DNA of 8,390 nucleotides from an uncultured Thiotrichaceae bacterium (GTDB lineage Bacteria > Pseudomonadota > Gammaproteobacteria > Thiotrichales > Thiotrichaceae): the NCBI GenBank assembly GCA_938038645.1, contig CALHTA010000326.1:1-8390 (forward strand), read 5' to 3'. How positions within the stretch are numbered: position 1 is the first letter of the stretch; the number at the start of each line of letters is the position of its first letter. A program made the position numbers and the translations under genes. Positions 1 through 6,648 of the stretch are shown in pieces. Below the pieces are notes generated by a model. The model saw only the letters and a list, made by a program, of their open reading frames with translations, made no database searches and was not told the DNA's origin.

Positions 1-207
1 ACTTTTTTTAAAGTTCTCTCTTTGGAGTTGATTACGATAGTTAGAGGCTTTGAAAGTGAAAAAAGGGGGCACTTTTGAGGGTATCTAATAATTTCTTTTT
101 TTATCAATTAAAAGCAAATACGTGGGTTAATTTTTCGAGTGCCGCCGCCTCAATCAATATAGTTCCTTAGTCGAGAAGATGGATTAACAACTTGATTCGA
201 TTATGGA

Positions 208-342
208 ATGAGGAACCGAATCGTAAAATCTGCCTTGCAGAAAGAGCTGAAGCTTGACCAAAATGAGTTCTTTAATGAGTGGTACGATCAGAATTGCATG
301 CGAATTAGCATGCGTTATATCTTTTTATTTTTTCCTAACTAA
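208..342 (+). CDS. Doubtful small ORF, 44 codons
   Basis: This ORF runs from ATG at 208 to TAA at 340 and is unrecognised. The predicted peptide begins MRNRIVKSALQKEL, has an acidic and aromatic middle (NEFFNEWYDQ) and ends in a hydrophobic MRYIFLFFPN. No Shine-Dalgarno sequence sits at a useful distance: the GGA just before the ATG is too close. A stop lies in frame at 193-195, so it is not the visible tail of a longer gene. The ORF runs through the 292-314 repeat. The Phe-rich end recalls amino-acid leader peptides, but it lacks the Ile, Val and Leu codon run expected of an ilv leader. It is probably a chance ORF, possibly a degraded gene end. Confidence 0.15.
   Translation: MRNRIVKSALQKELKLDQNEFFNEWYDQNCMRISMRYIFLFFPN
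292..314. repeat. Short tandem repeat with self-complementary core
   Basis: AATTGCATGCG (292-302) is followed directly by AATTAGCATGCG (303-314), a near-perfect tandem direct repeat. Because GCATGC is its own reverse complement, the copies at 296-301 and 308-313 can also pair as a 6-bp stem with a 6-base loop. A T-rich stretch (322-333) follows after about 8 bases, too far away for a good intrinsic terminator. It could be a weak terminator, a protein-binding site or a chance duplication. Confidence 0.45.
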
Positions 343-348
343 CTGTAT

Positions 349-354
349 TAGAAT
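349..354 (+). promoter_or_regulatory. Candidate -10 box (TAGAAT) before the terminator
   Basis: TAGAAT at 349-354 is one mismatch from the sigma-70 -10 consensus, but the region 17 bases upstream is only T-rich and gives no good -35. If used, transcription would begin near 361 and meet the terminator at 400-436, giving an RNA of about 75 nt or a leader whose read-through serves ilvI. This is inference from motif matching in AT-rich DNA, where such hexamers are common. Confidence 0.15.
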
Positions 355-399
355 AGTAATTATTATTTAGTTCGAGAGACGGTGTACCACCATATACTT

Positions 400-436
400 A
401 AAAGGCCCTTAGCGTGACGCGTTAAGGGCCTTTTTT
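400..436 (+). terminator. Intrinsic (rho-independent) terminator
   Basis: A perfect 12-bp stem (400-411 AAAAGGCCCTTA with 423-434) encloses an 11-base loop that can add a 3-bp GCG/CGC pairing. The right arm runs into a T tract at 431-436. This is a strong terminator for + strand transcription. On the other strand the stem is followed by only four T residues, so it may act weakly in that direction as well. It lies about 150 nt before ilvI. It either ends an upstream transcript or acts as an attenuator in a long ilvI leader. No Ile/Val/Leu-rich leader peptide was found ahead of it, which favours plain termination. Confidence 0.85.
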
Positions 437-590
437 ATTGATAGATGGCATTTAATTGGTTTTTATTCAATATAGATAATTGGGATGATTTAAAGCTTAA
501 ATCATATTATTATGCTGTACCTCTGTGGCACAAGCATTGCCTTGTAAATCACAGCTTCCCAGTAGTGAATATTAAGTCAGGAGAGAGAAC
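437..590 (+). promoter_or_regulatory. Presumed ilvIH promoter region and ribosome binding site
   Basis: This AT-rich spacer between the terminator and ilvI is the natural place for the ilvIH promoter. Candidate -10 hexamers are GATAAT (475-480) and TATTAT (505-510 or 508-513). The latter has TTGGGA (480-485) as a poor -35 at 19-nt spacing, so no promoter can be assigned firmly. The Shine-Dalgarno AGGAG at 579-583 lies 7 nt before the GTG at 591, and an in-frame TAA at 573-575 rules out any earlier start. Together they fix the ilvI start. A 61-codon ORF crossing this stretch in another frame shows no sign of being a gene or an ilv leader peptide. Confidence 0.5.
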
Positions 591-2294
591 GTGGAAATAT
601 CCGGAGCCAAGATTTTCGTCGAGAGTCTAAAGGCAGAGGGCGTCGACACCATATTTGGTTATCCCGGTGGTGCCGTACTGTTTCTCTACGATGAGTTAGA
701 TAAAGCCGCTGGTGAGATTGATCATATCTTGGCACGTCATGAGCAAGGTGCTGTACACGCTGCCGAAGGCTATGCTAAGGCAACTAACAAGGTAGGAGTT
801 GCGATCGTAACATCAGGGCCAGGAGCGACTAACGCCGTTACTGGTATTGCTGACGCTTTCTTGGACTCTGTACCTCTAGTCGTTTTCACCGGCCAAGTCC
901 CACGAGCTTTGATCGGTAATGATGCATTCCAAGAAGTCGATATCATTGGAATCACACGCCCATGCGTAAAGCACAACTTTCTAGTTAAGAATATCGAAGA
1001 CTTGGCCCCAACAATAAAAAAGGCCTTCTACATTGCGGGTTCTGGGCGCCCTGGGCCAGTCGTTGTTGATATTCCAAAAGATATCACTGACGGCAAAGAA
1101 AAAATCGAATTTGTATATCCCGAAACAGTTGATATTCGATCGTATAATCCGAGCATAAAAGGCAATCCTAAACAGATAAAACTTGCAGCGACAGCGCTGC
1201 TTGAGTCTAAAACCCCTATTCTTTACACCGGTGGTGGTGTAGTTCTTTCTGGGGGCGCTACTGAGCTTACAGAGCTTGCAAGATTGCTTAATTTCCCTGT
1301 CACGAATACGTTAATGGGTCTAGGTGGCTTTCCAGCATCTGACCCTCAATTTGTGGGCATGTTAGGTATGCATGGTACCTACGAAGCTAATATGGCGATG
1401 CACAAGTCTGATCTAGTGGTTGCTATTGGCTCACGTTTTGATGATCGTGTTACTGGAAATATTGAAAAGTTCTGCCCTAATGCAAAGATCATTCATGTTG
1501 ATATTGATCCTGCTTCCATTTCTAAAAATGTAAAAGTAGATATCCCAATTGTTGGTGATGTAAAACAAGTACTTACAGATTTGGTTGCTGAGCTTAAGCG
1601 TCGTGATGAAAAGCCAGATCAAGAGGCGCTTGCCGAATGGTGGGCGCAGATTAATGATTGGCGCAAGACTGACTGCCTTCGATATGAACAAGGCACTGAA
1701 GTGATTACCGCTCAGTATGTTATCGACAAATATTGGCAGTTAACTAACGGTGATGCTTACGTTTGCTCAGATGTAGGGCAGCACCAAATGTGGGCAGCTC
1801 AGTATTATAAGTTTGATGAGCCCTTACGTTGGATAAACTCTGGCGGCCTTGGCACGATGGGTTTTGGTCTCCCAGCAGCAATGGGAGTGCAGCTAGCACA
1901 CCCTGACGCTGAGGTAGCTTGTATTACTGGAGACGGCAGCATTCAGATGTGTATTCAGGAGTTAGCGACCTGTACTCAATACCAACTACCGATCAATATC
2001 ATATCGTTAAATAACGGTTATTTAGGCATGGTTCGTCAGTGGCAGGAATTTTTCTACCAGAAACGCTACTCGATGTCTTATATGGAATCTTTGCCTGACT
2101 TTGTTAAATTGGCTGAAGCTTATGGGCATATTGGAATACAGATTAAAGATCCAGCTGATGTTGAAGGTGCATTAAAGCAGGCGATTGATGATAAGGAGAG
2201 ATTGTACTTTCTTGATTTTATTACTAACCCTGAAGAAAATGTTTATCCGATGATTCCTGCTGGTGCGGGTCAAAATGAAATGATTTTGGTATGA
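591..2294 (+). CDS. ilvI: Acetolactate synthase, large (catalytic) subunit
   Basis: This is the ThDP-dependent enzyme that condenses two pyruvates to acetolactate, or pyruvate with 2-oxobutyrate to acetohydroxybutyrate, in cytoplasmic branched-chain amino acid synthesis. The 567 residues are the usual length. The N-terminal ThDP domain has YPGGAV (24-29) and the catalytic Glu51 in RHEQGAVHAAEG. SGPGATNAVTG (75-85) follows. The central FAD-binding domain carries GMLGMHGTYEAN (256-267) and RFDDRVTGN (282-290). The C-terminal domain has the ThDP/Mg motif from GDGS (447-450) to NN (474-475), then MVRQWQ (480-485) with the Trp at the herbicide-binding position. It starts at GTG after AGGAG; an in-frame stop 18 nt upstream excludes an earlier start. 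It overlaps ilvH by 4 nt, which implies translational coupling. The symbol ilvI follows the partner subunit type; ilvB is a naming alternative. Confidence 0.97.
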   Translation: MEISGAKIFVESLKAEGVDTIFGYPGGAVLFLYDELDKAAGEIDHILARHEQGAVHAAEGYAKATNKVGVAIVTSGPGATNAVTGIADAFLDSVPLVVFTGQVPRALIGNDAFQEVDIIGITRPCVKHNFLVKNIEDLAPTIKKAFYIAGSGRPGPVVVDIPKDITDGKEKIEFVYPETVDIRSYNPSIKGNPKQIKLAATALLESKTPILYTGGGVVLSGGATELTELARLLNFPVTNTLMGLGGFPASDPQFVGMLGMHGTYEANMAMHKSDLVVAIGSRFDDRVTGNIEKFCPNAKIIHVDIDPASISKNVKVDIPIVGDVKQVLTDLVAELKRRDEKPDQEALAEWWAQINDWRKTDCLRYEQGTEVITAQYVIDKYWQLTNGDAYVCSDVGQHQMWAAQYYKFDEPLRWINSGGLGTMGFGLPAAMGVQLAHPDAEVACITGDGSIQMCIQELATCTQYQLPINIISLNNGYLGMVRQWQEFFYQKRYSMSYMESLPDFVKLAEAYGHIGIQIKDPADVEGALKQAIDDKERLYFLDFITNPEENVYPMIPAGAGQNEMILV

Positions 2295-2791
2295 CTATGC
2301 GACATGTAATCTCAGTTTTAATGGAAAATGAATCAGGCGCACTATCACGAGTTGTGGGCCTATTTTCGGCGCGTGGTTATAACATAGAGTCGCTTTCAGT
2401 GGCTCCAACGGATGATGAGAGCCTCTCTCGGTTGACATTGGTCACCCGTGGGAGTGAGCAGATCATCGAGCAAATTTTGAAGCAGCTCAATAAACTCATA
2501 GAAGTAGTGAAGGTAACAGATCTTTCAGACTTTCAGCATGTCGAACGTGAGATGATGCTGATTAAGCTTGAAGCAAAGCAGGCTGAGTCTGTCACAATGA
2601 TTAAGCAAATTGCAGATGTCTTTCGTGGAAAGATCATTGATTTAAGTCATAAAACCTTCACTATTGAAATATCGGGAAAAAGCGAGAAGTTAGATGCATT
2701 TATTGACGCTATGAGTGAGCAAACCATTATTGAGGTAGTGCGTTCTGGTTGTATCGGTATTGCTAGAGGCAGCGTCGCATTAAAGGTTTAA
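2291..2791 (+). CDS. ilvH: Acetolactate synthase, small (regulatory) subunit
   Basis: This regulatory subunit activates the large subunit and, in the family, confers feedback inhibition by valine. The 166 residues match IlvH length. The N-terminal ACT domain (about 4-78) contains ENESGALSRVVGLFS and RGYNIESL. The positions that bind valine in the E. coli protein (Asn11, Gly14, Asn29) appear as Asn13, Gly16 and Asn31 here, so valine sensitivity is likely by inference. A C-terminal ACT-like domain follows (about 84-160). Its ATG lies in the ATGA overlap with the ilvI stop. A second ATG at 2297, giving MRHVISVL, fits family N-termini equally well, and neither has a clear Shine-Dalgarno. ilvC often follows ilvH in related bacteria but is absent here; the next gene is convergent. 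Confidence 0.96.
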   Translation: MTMRHVISVLMENESGALSRVVGLFSARGYNIESLSVAPTDDESLSRLTLVTRGSEQIIEQILKQLNKLIEVVKVTDLSDFQHVEREMMLIKLEAKQAESVTMIKQIADVFRGKIIDLSHKTFTIEISGKSEKLDAFIDAMSEQTIIEVVRSGCIGIARGSVALKV

Positions 2792-3291
2792 TGGCGTAAA
2801 TTGAAAGTAACGGCGTGAGCTCGATTAATAAGCTTATGCTCAATAAGCCAATCAGCTGTTTCTGAGGCATCAGATTCAAACCAAGCTTTTGACGAACCTA
2901 GTCGAAAGCTGTATCCCCAGTTATCCATGTCTTTCATCATCTTAGTTTTACTGGTAAAGCTAAGATGATCTGAAAGTAATATTTGCAAATAACATACAGC
3001 GTTTTCTTCATCCGCTGAACCACCAGCGTTGGTGTGAAGCGAGGATCTACGACATTCATCCATACAAACGTAATGGCAACTCTCATGAAGAATGGAGTGT
3101 ATTGGTGTATCAGGTCTTGCGTAAAGTTGGTTACGAATCAGACCTGCCTCTTCATCTCCCCAAAAGCTTCCTGGGATTTCTAGTTCGGGGCTAATGACAT
3201 TAATTACTATTCCGAACCGAGAAAGCAGGCTGCCTAGTTCATCCTGATTAGAATCTATTAGAAGTTGTGTCTTTGCAGAGGCAATGGTCAT
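2788..3291 (-). CDS. Small HExxH-motif protein, putative zinc metalloprotein
   Basis: This 167-residue protein is not recognised as a named family. HSILHESCHYVC (65-76) contains HExxH (His69, Glu70, His73), the zinc and catalytic motif of many metallopeptidases. DEENAVCYLQ (94-103) lies 21-22 residues later, placed so that Glu95 or Glu96 could be the third ligand, as in gluzincins. Cysteines at 72, 76, 80 and 100 surround the site. No signal peptide or membrane segment is visible, so a cytoplasmic location is likely. It lies 37 nt behind the J-like gene on the same strand and is probably the last gene of that operon. There is no clear Shine-Dalgarno before the ATG. Its stop overlaps the ilvH stop tail to tail. 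Peptidase activity is inference; it could be a non-peptidase metal binder. Confidence 0.75.
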   Translation of the reverse strand: MTIASAKTQLLIDSNQDELGSLLSRFGIVINVISPELEIPGSFWGDEEAGLIRNQLYARPDTPIHSILHESCHYVCMDECRRSSLHTNAGGSADEENAVCYLQILLSDHLSFTSKTKMMKDMDNWGYSFRLGSSKAWFESDASETADWLIEHKLINRAHAVTFNLRH

Positions 3292-3328
3292 GATTTCATG
3301 CAGAATTGTTGCAAAAATTTATACGCCG

Positions 3329-4417
3329 CTAGTGCAAATTATCTTCAAAGTGAAATTGCTTAATTCTAAGCTTGGAATTACTTTCACTAAGCGTGATGAA
3401 AAACTTTCCACTTCTGGTTAACCATTGTTCACGATCTACAAACTGGAATCTTGAAAGGAATTTTCCTTCACCATAAAAACCAGTGGCGCTAGGCTTCCAT
3501 GAAAAACTGTGCAGAAAAACTTTCTTTTGATCAGATGTGATGAATAAGTCATTAAGTTGCTTAGAGGACTGGGAAGGAGTCCCACGTGCCTGAAGCTCTT
3601 TCATCAGTTCACCTTCAAGGGCAGACTCTAGTTCATTAATTAATAACTGAACTCTTGACCCATTTTTTAGTGGGGTAGATTGGTAAGATTCTGTTAGTGG
3701 CTGAGTTGACGTACTTTTCTCCATCGTGTTTCCAGCTAAAGTAATTTTATTGACTTTTGCAGGGCTTTGAAGCGGAGTGATTGGTGTTTGTCGAACGATG
3801 GATTGGGGATTTGAAGGGACGACTAAAACAATCATTATACCAACTAAAAGTAAGCCCATAACGCCAGAGAGAAGAACATAGTTGATATGATTTTTTTGCT
3901 GATGTCTTCTATAGGCAGTACTTGGTCTTGGAGCATTATTCACCCTAACGCTACCGAATTGATCATCGTTTAGCGCTTCGGTATTTTCAGGAGCTGACGA
4001 GTAATAAAGTGGAATCGATTGATCAATCTTCACTTGCTCATAAGAATCTTGAATCTGTTGGACAATGTACGGGTGCTTACTTAATGGCATTTTATCCGGG
4101 TGAAAAATGTTAAGTAATAGTTGTTTATGCAGCTTGCAGGTCTCAAGGCTCGCTTTTTCACGGACTGCTAAACCTCGATATGCACTGTGCTCGTGGCCGT
4201 CAATGACGAGGCGAAGAAAGTTAATAAATGCTTCCTTCATCTCATCGTCATTAAAAACAGCAGACTCAGCCAGCTCGCTCCTTTTCTTTTTCGAGGAAGC
4301 TGACTGAAGTAGCGCAAGCATTCCATCAGGGAGAGCCCGCATTAAATACCACTGATCTAGACCTTTTTCAGGGTGCATCTGCAGGTAAAGGGCAAATTGT
4401 ATGGCCGTTTTCTTCAT
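3329..4417 (-). CDS. Membrane-anchored J-domain-like protein of the polysaccharide operon
   Basis: This is a 362-residue protein without a known name. A mostly helical N-terminal part (1-90) precedes a J-domain core: a basic helix (about 93-105), the HPD motif at 106-108 followed by K, and a third helix (about 116-130, IVQQIQDSYEQV) like helix III of DnaJ. The usual helix I signature is not evident. A polar linker (135-178) ends in RRHQQKNH, then comes one membrane segment (179-200). The positive flank suggests the N-terminus is inside and 201-362 lies in the periplasm. The tail (about 255-358) has a WKP...GxGKF pattern and strand-like end resembling NTF2/SnoaL-like domains; this is a weak resemblance. 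It begins 20 nt after the wzc stop, so it is probably co-transcribed. A role in chaperone recruitment or assembly of the export complex is inference. Confidence 0.8.
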   Translation of the reverse strand: MKKTAIQFALYLQMHPEKGLDQWYLMRALPDGMLALLQSASSKKKRSELAESAVFNDDEMKEAFINFLRLVIDGHEHSAYRGLAVREKASLETCKLHKQLLLNIFHPDKMPLSKHPYIVQQIQDSYEQVKIDQSIPLYYSSAPENTEALNDDQFGSVRVNNAPRPSTAYRRHQQKNHINYVLLSGVMGLLLVGIMIVLVVPSNPQSIVRQTPITPLQSPAKVNKITLAGNTMEKSTSTQPLTESYQSTPLKNGSRVQLLINELESALEGELMKELQARGTPSQSSKQLNDLFITSDQKKVFLHSFSWKPSATGFYGEGKFLSRFQFVDREQWLTRSGKFFITLSESNSKLRIKQFHFEDNLH

Positions 4418-4437
4418 AGTCTGCTTTACATTATAAG

Positions 4438-6648
4438 TTATGACTTCTTCGGACTTGTGTAAGTATAGTAGCTATCTTCGTTATATTCAGGGTTACTAGC
4501 ACGATCTACTCGTGTTAATAAGGTTCCGATTATATTACCGCTGGTTCTCTCGAGTCGCTTAAGAGCCGCAAGCAGTGACGCTTTACGGGTCTTTCCTGCT
4601 TGTACAGAAAGAATTGTTGCATCTGATAAATTAGACAACACTAAAGCGTCTGCCAAACCGATTACTGGCGGGCCATCAATAATAATATAATCAAATTCAT
4701 TCTTAGAAACGTCAAGTAGCTCTCTCATACGCTTACCTGATAAAAGCTCGACAGGGTCAGGAGGGATAGGTCCAGACGAAATTACCCTGAGCTGTTTAAT
4801 TAGGCATGGACGACTAATTTCAGCTGCATTTCCAGCACCGGCTAGATAGTTTGTTAGTCCTTCTAGGTTTTCAAGTTTCAACAAGTGGTGAATACTTGGA
4901 TTTCGTAAGTCAGCGTCAATAAGTAAAACTTTGCTTCCAATCTGTGCGTAAGCTGTAGCCAAGTTAAGCGCGATACTGCTCTTACCTTCTGCTGGATTAG
5001 AGCTGGTTACAAAAGTAACTCTTGGCGCACCAAACTGTGTTGAAAACTTCAAGCTTGTTCTCAAAGACCTTATCGCTTCGGCGAGAGGAGAGCGTGGATC
5101 TGCATGGGCTAATAAAGCAATTTGATCGTCAGATTGGCCTTTGATATTAGGCAATAAACCAAGAACAGGTAAGCCTGTAACTCTTTCAACTTCATCAGAG
5201 CCTTTGAGGCTATCGTCCATAAACTCTCTTAGGAAAGCAGCACCCATTCCTAGCATTAATCCTAGTAGCAAACCAAAAGCCAAATTATTGCGTAATTTAG
5301 GCTTATGCTTCTCGTAAGGGATGCCCGCTTTATCTATGATACTGATGTTGTTTGTTCCAACCGTACCTGCAACTGATACTTGCTTAAACTGTTGAAGAAG
5401 TTCTTTGTACAACACTCTATTCGACTCAACTTCACGCTTAAGTGTGTTGTACTTTATGCTGTTCCCTTGAGTTGTAATAGCACTATTTTTTAGGCCGGAC
5501 AATTGCTCTCTAATAAGCTCCTGCCTGATTTTTGCTGCTTCAGCATCCGCTTTAAGCGTTACTAATACAGCGCTAGCTCCAGCATTTATTTCAGCACGTA
5601 GTCTAGTTATCTGACCAGAAAGGCGGCGAATTGTACGGTTAGTTCCAGAAGCAGATCTCTTAATTCTTGCATCTCGATCTGCGATTAGCTTAGCTAGATC
5701 GCTTCCTTTTTCTTGCATCTCAGGGTCTTTAGACAGTGTGGCAACTGTCATAGGGTCGCTCAAATCTGCGTTCTTAGCCTGTTCATACAATGACTCGGCT
5801 TCAATTCTTTGACGCTCAACTTTTACCAGTTCTTCACTTAGCTTTTTGAGTGAGAATGTATCGGTGCTTTCACCATCAACATCTTGAACAATCCCAAACT
5901 GACGAGCATAGTCGTTAAGCGCTCTTTCTGATTTTTCTAAGGTCTGTCTAACTTGTTGAATGTTTTCAGAAAGAAACTCTTTAGAATAAGATGCAGTATC
6001 AAAACGCTTTTCTAGGTTCATTCTGACAAAGGTTTTCGCAATAGCGTTGGTAATGTCAGCGGCAAGCTTTGGGTCTGTAGAGTCATAATTGATTGCAACC
6101 AACTGAGAGTTACTGATTGGCTGCACCATTAGGTTTTCAATAAACAAAGCTTCAGTTCTTTCTGCGCTGTTTTGGTCTGTTACAGACATGCCAAGTGCTT
6201 TTTTCACACTACTCACTAAGCCAAACGAGGTGTCTTTTGTATCTAATCCCAGCTGATTGATAACTCTTCGCGCTAGCGCTCTGCTTTGTATGAGCTTGCG
6301 TTGTGTTTCATGAAAGTCCTTATCGCTTCGTGATTCAATCGAATCAAATGAACTTCCACTAATAATTTGTTTAGCATTACGTTCAATCTGAATAGTTGAT
6401 GTGGCCTGGTAGACAGGCTTCATCATCAATGTAATCAGTAATACTGTTAACAGCGTCAGTAAAGTAATCGCGGCAACAAGCCATTTTCGACGAGTTATGA
6501 TTCCAATAAATTCTTTAAGATCTAAACCGCTTGAGGGCGCCAATAACTCTTCTGGGTAAACTGAGCTAGGATGTGGAACGACTTGACCACTGGACATTTG
6601 ATTATTTGCGACTCGTGAAGGAAGTCTTTGGTTATTGTCAACACTCAT
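4438..6648 (-). CDS. wzc: Wzc/GumC-type polysaccharide co-polymerase with tyrosine autokinase
   Basis: This inner-membrane protein sets exopolysaccharide chain length and export through a cycle of tyrosine autophosphorylation. The 736 residues match full-length fused forms. The order is: cytoplasmic N-tail (1-54); Wzz domain with TM1 (55-76); a long periplasmic coiled-coil part (about 220-420) ending in a GNVR-type segment (398-430); TM2 (453-473); and a BY-kinase domain with ExxRxxR (Glu524, Arg527, Arg530), Walker A NPAEGKSS (551-558), Walker A' VLLIDADLR (574-582) and Walker B IIIDGPP (655-661). The C-terminus carries a tyrosine cluster (Tyr722, 727, 728, 730), the expected phosphorylation sites. 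All key motifs are intact. Neither a Wza-type exporter nor a Wzb-type phosphatase gene is next to it. The symbol is by analogy. The ATG has only a weak Shine-Dalgarno. Confidence 0.95.
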   Translation of the reverse strand: MSVDNNQRLPSRVANNQMSSGQVVPHPSSVYPEELLAPSSGLDLKEFIGIITRRKWLVAAITLLTLLTVLLITLMMKPVYQATSTIQIERNAKQIISGSSFDSIESRSDKDFHETQRKLIQSRALARRVINQLGLDTKDTSFGLVSSVKKALGMSVTDQNSAERTEALFIENLMVQPISNSQLVAINYDSTDPKLAADITNAIAKTFVRMNLEKRFDTASYSKEFLSENIQQVRQTLEKSERALNDYARQFGIVQDVDGESTDTFSLKKLSEELVKVERQRIEAESLYEQAKNADLSDPMTVATLSKDPEMQEKGSDLAKLIADRDARIKRSASGTNRTIRRLSGQITRLRAEINAGASAVLVTLKADAEAAKIRQELIREQLSGLKNSAITTQGNSIKYNTLKREVESNRVLYKELLQQFKQVSVAGTVGTNNISIIDKAGIPYEKHKPKLRNNLAFGLLLGLMLGMGAAFLREFMDDSLKGSDEVERVTGLPVLGLLPNIKGQSDDQIALLAHADPRSPLAEAIRSLRTSLKFSTQFGAPRVTFVTSSNPAEGKSSIALNLATAYAQIGSKVLLIDADLRNPSIHHLLKLENLEGLTNYLAGAGNAAEISRPCLIKQLRVISSGPIPPDPVELLSGKRMRELLDVSKNEFDYIIIDGPPVIGLADALVLSNLSDATILSVQAGKTRKASLLAALKRLERTSGNIIGTLLTRVDRASNPEYNEDSYYTYTSPKKS

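Larger units (their letters stand above)
1..399. other. AT-rich region with no confident gene
   Basis: No convincing gene was found in this stretch. Frame 1 is open from the left edge to a TGA at 76-78, which could be the tail of an upstream + strand gene, but 25 codons without a recognisable motif are too little to call. AAAGTG (53-58) and CACTTT (70-75) are inverted around an 11-base purine loop, without a T tract, so this is not a terminator. GATTCG (194-199) and CGAATC (217-222) form a second weak inverted pair. The base composition is more AT-rich by eye than in the ilv genes, as expected of intergenic DNA. Confidence 0.6.

Noticed and set aside
1..78. Open frame from the left edge ending in TGA, possibly the tail of an upstream gene
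   Set aside because: Only 25 codons of low-complexity AT-rich sequence with no motif; chance openness is likely.
370..392. tRNA-like tail (GTTCGAG ... ACCACCA)
   Set aside because: The bases around GTTCGAG do not form a T stem, and no matching acceptor strand or anticodon arm exists about 75 nt upstream. It is not a tRNA gene.
445..630. 61-codon + strand ORF running into the ilvI start
   Set aside because: It overlaps the ilvI ribosome binding site and start in another frame, lacks a ribosome binding site, and has no Ile/Val/Leu run that would make it an attenuator leader peptide.
4430..4435. Perfect TATAAT on the - strand between wzc and the J-like gene
   Set aside because: No acceptable -35 lies 16-18 nt upstream, and the start would fall only about 5 nt before the ATG. 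It is more likely AT-rich spacer inside an operon.
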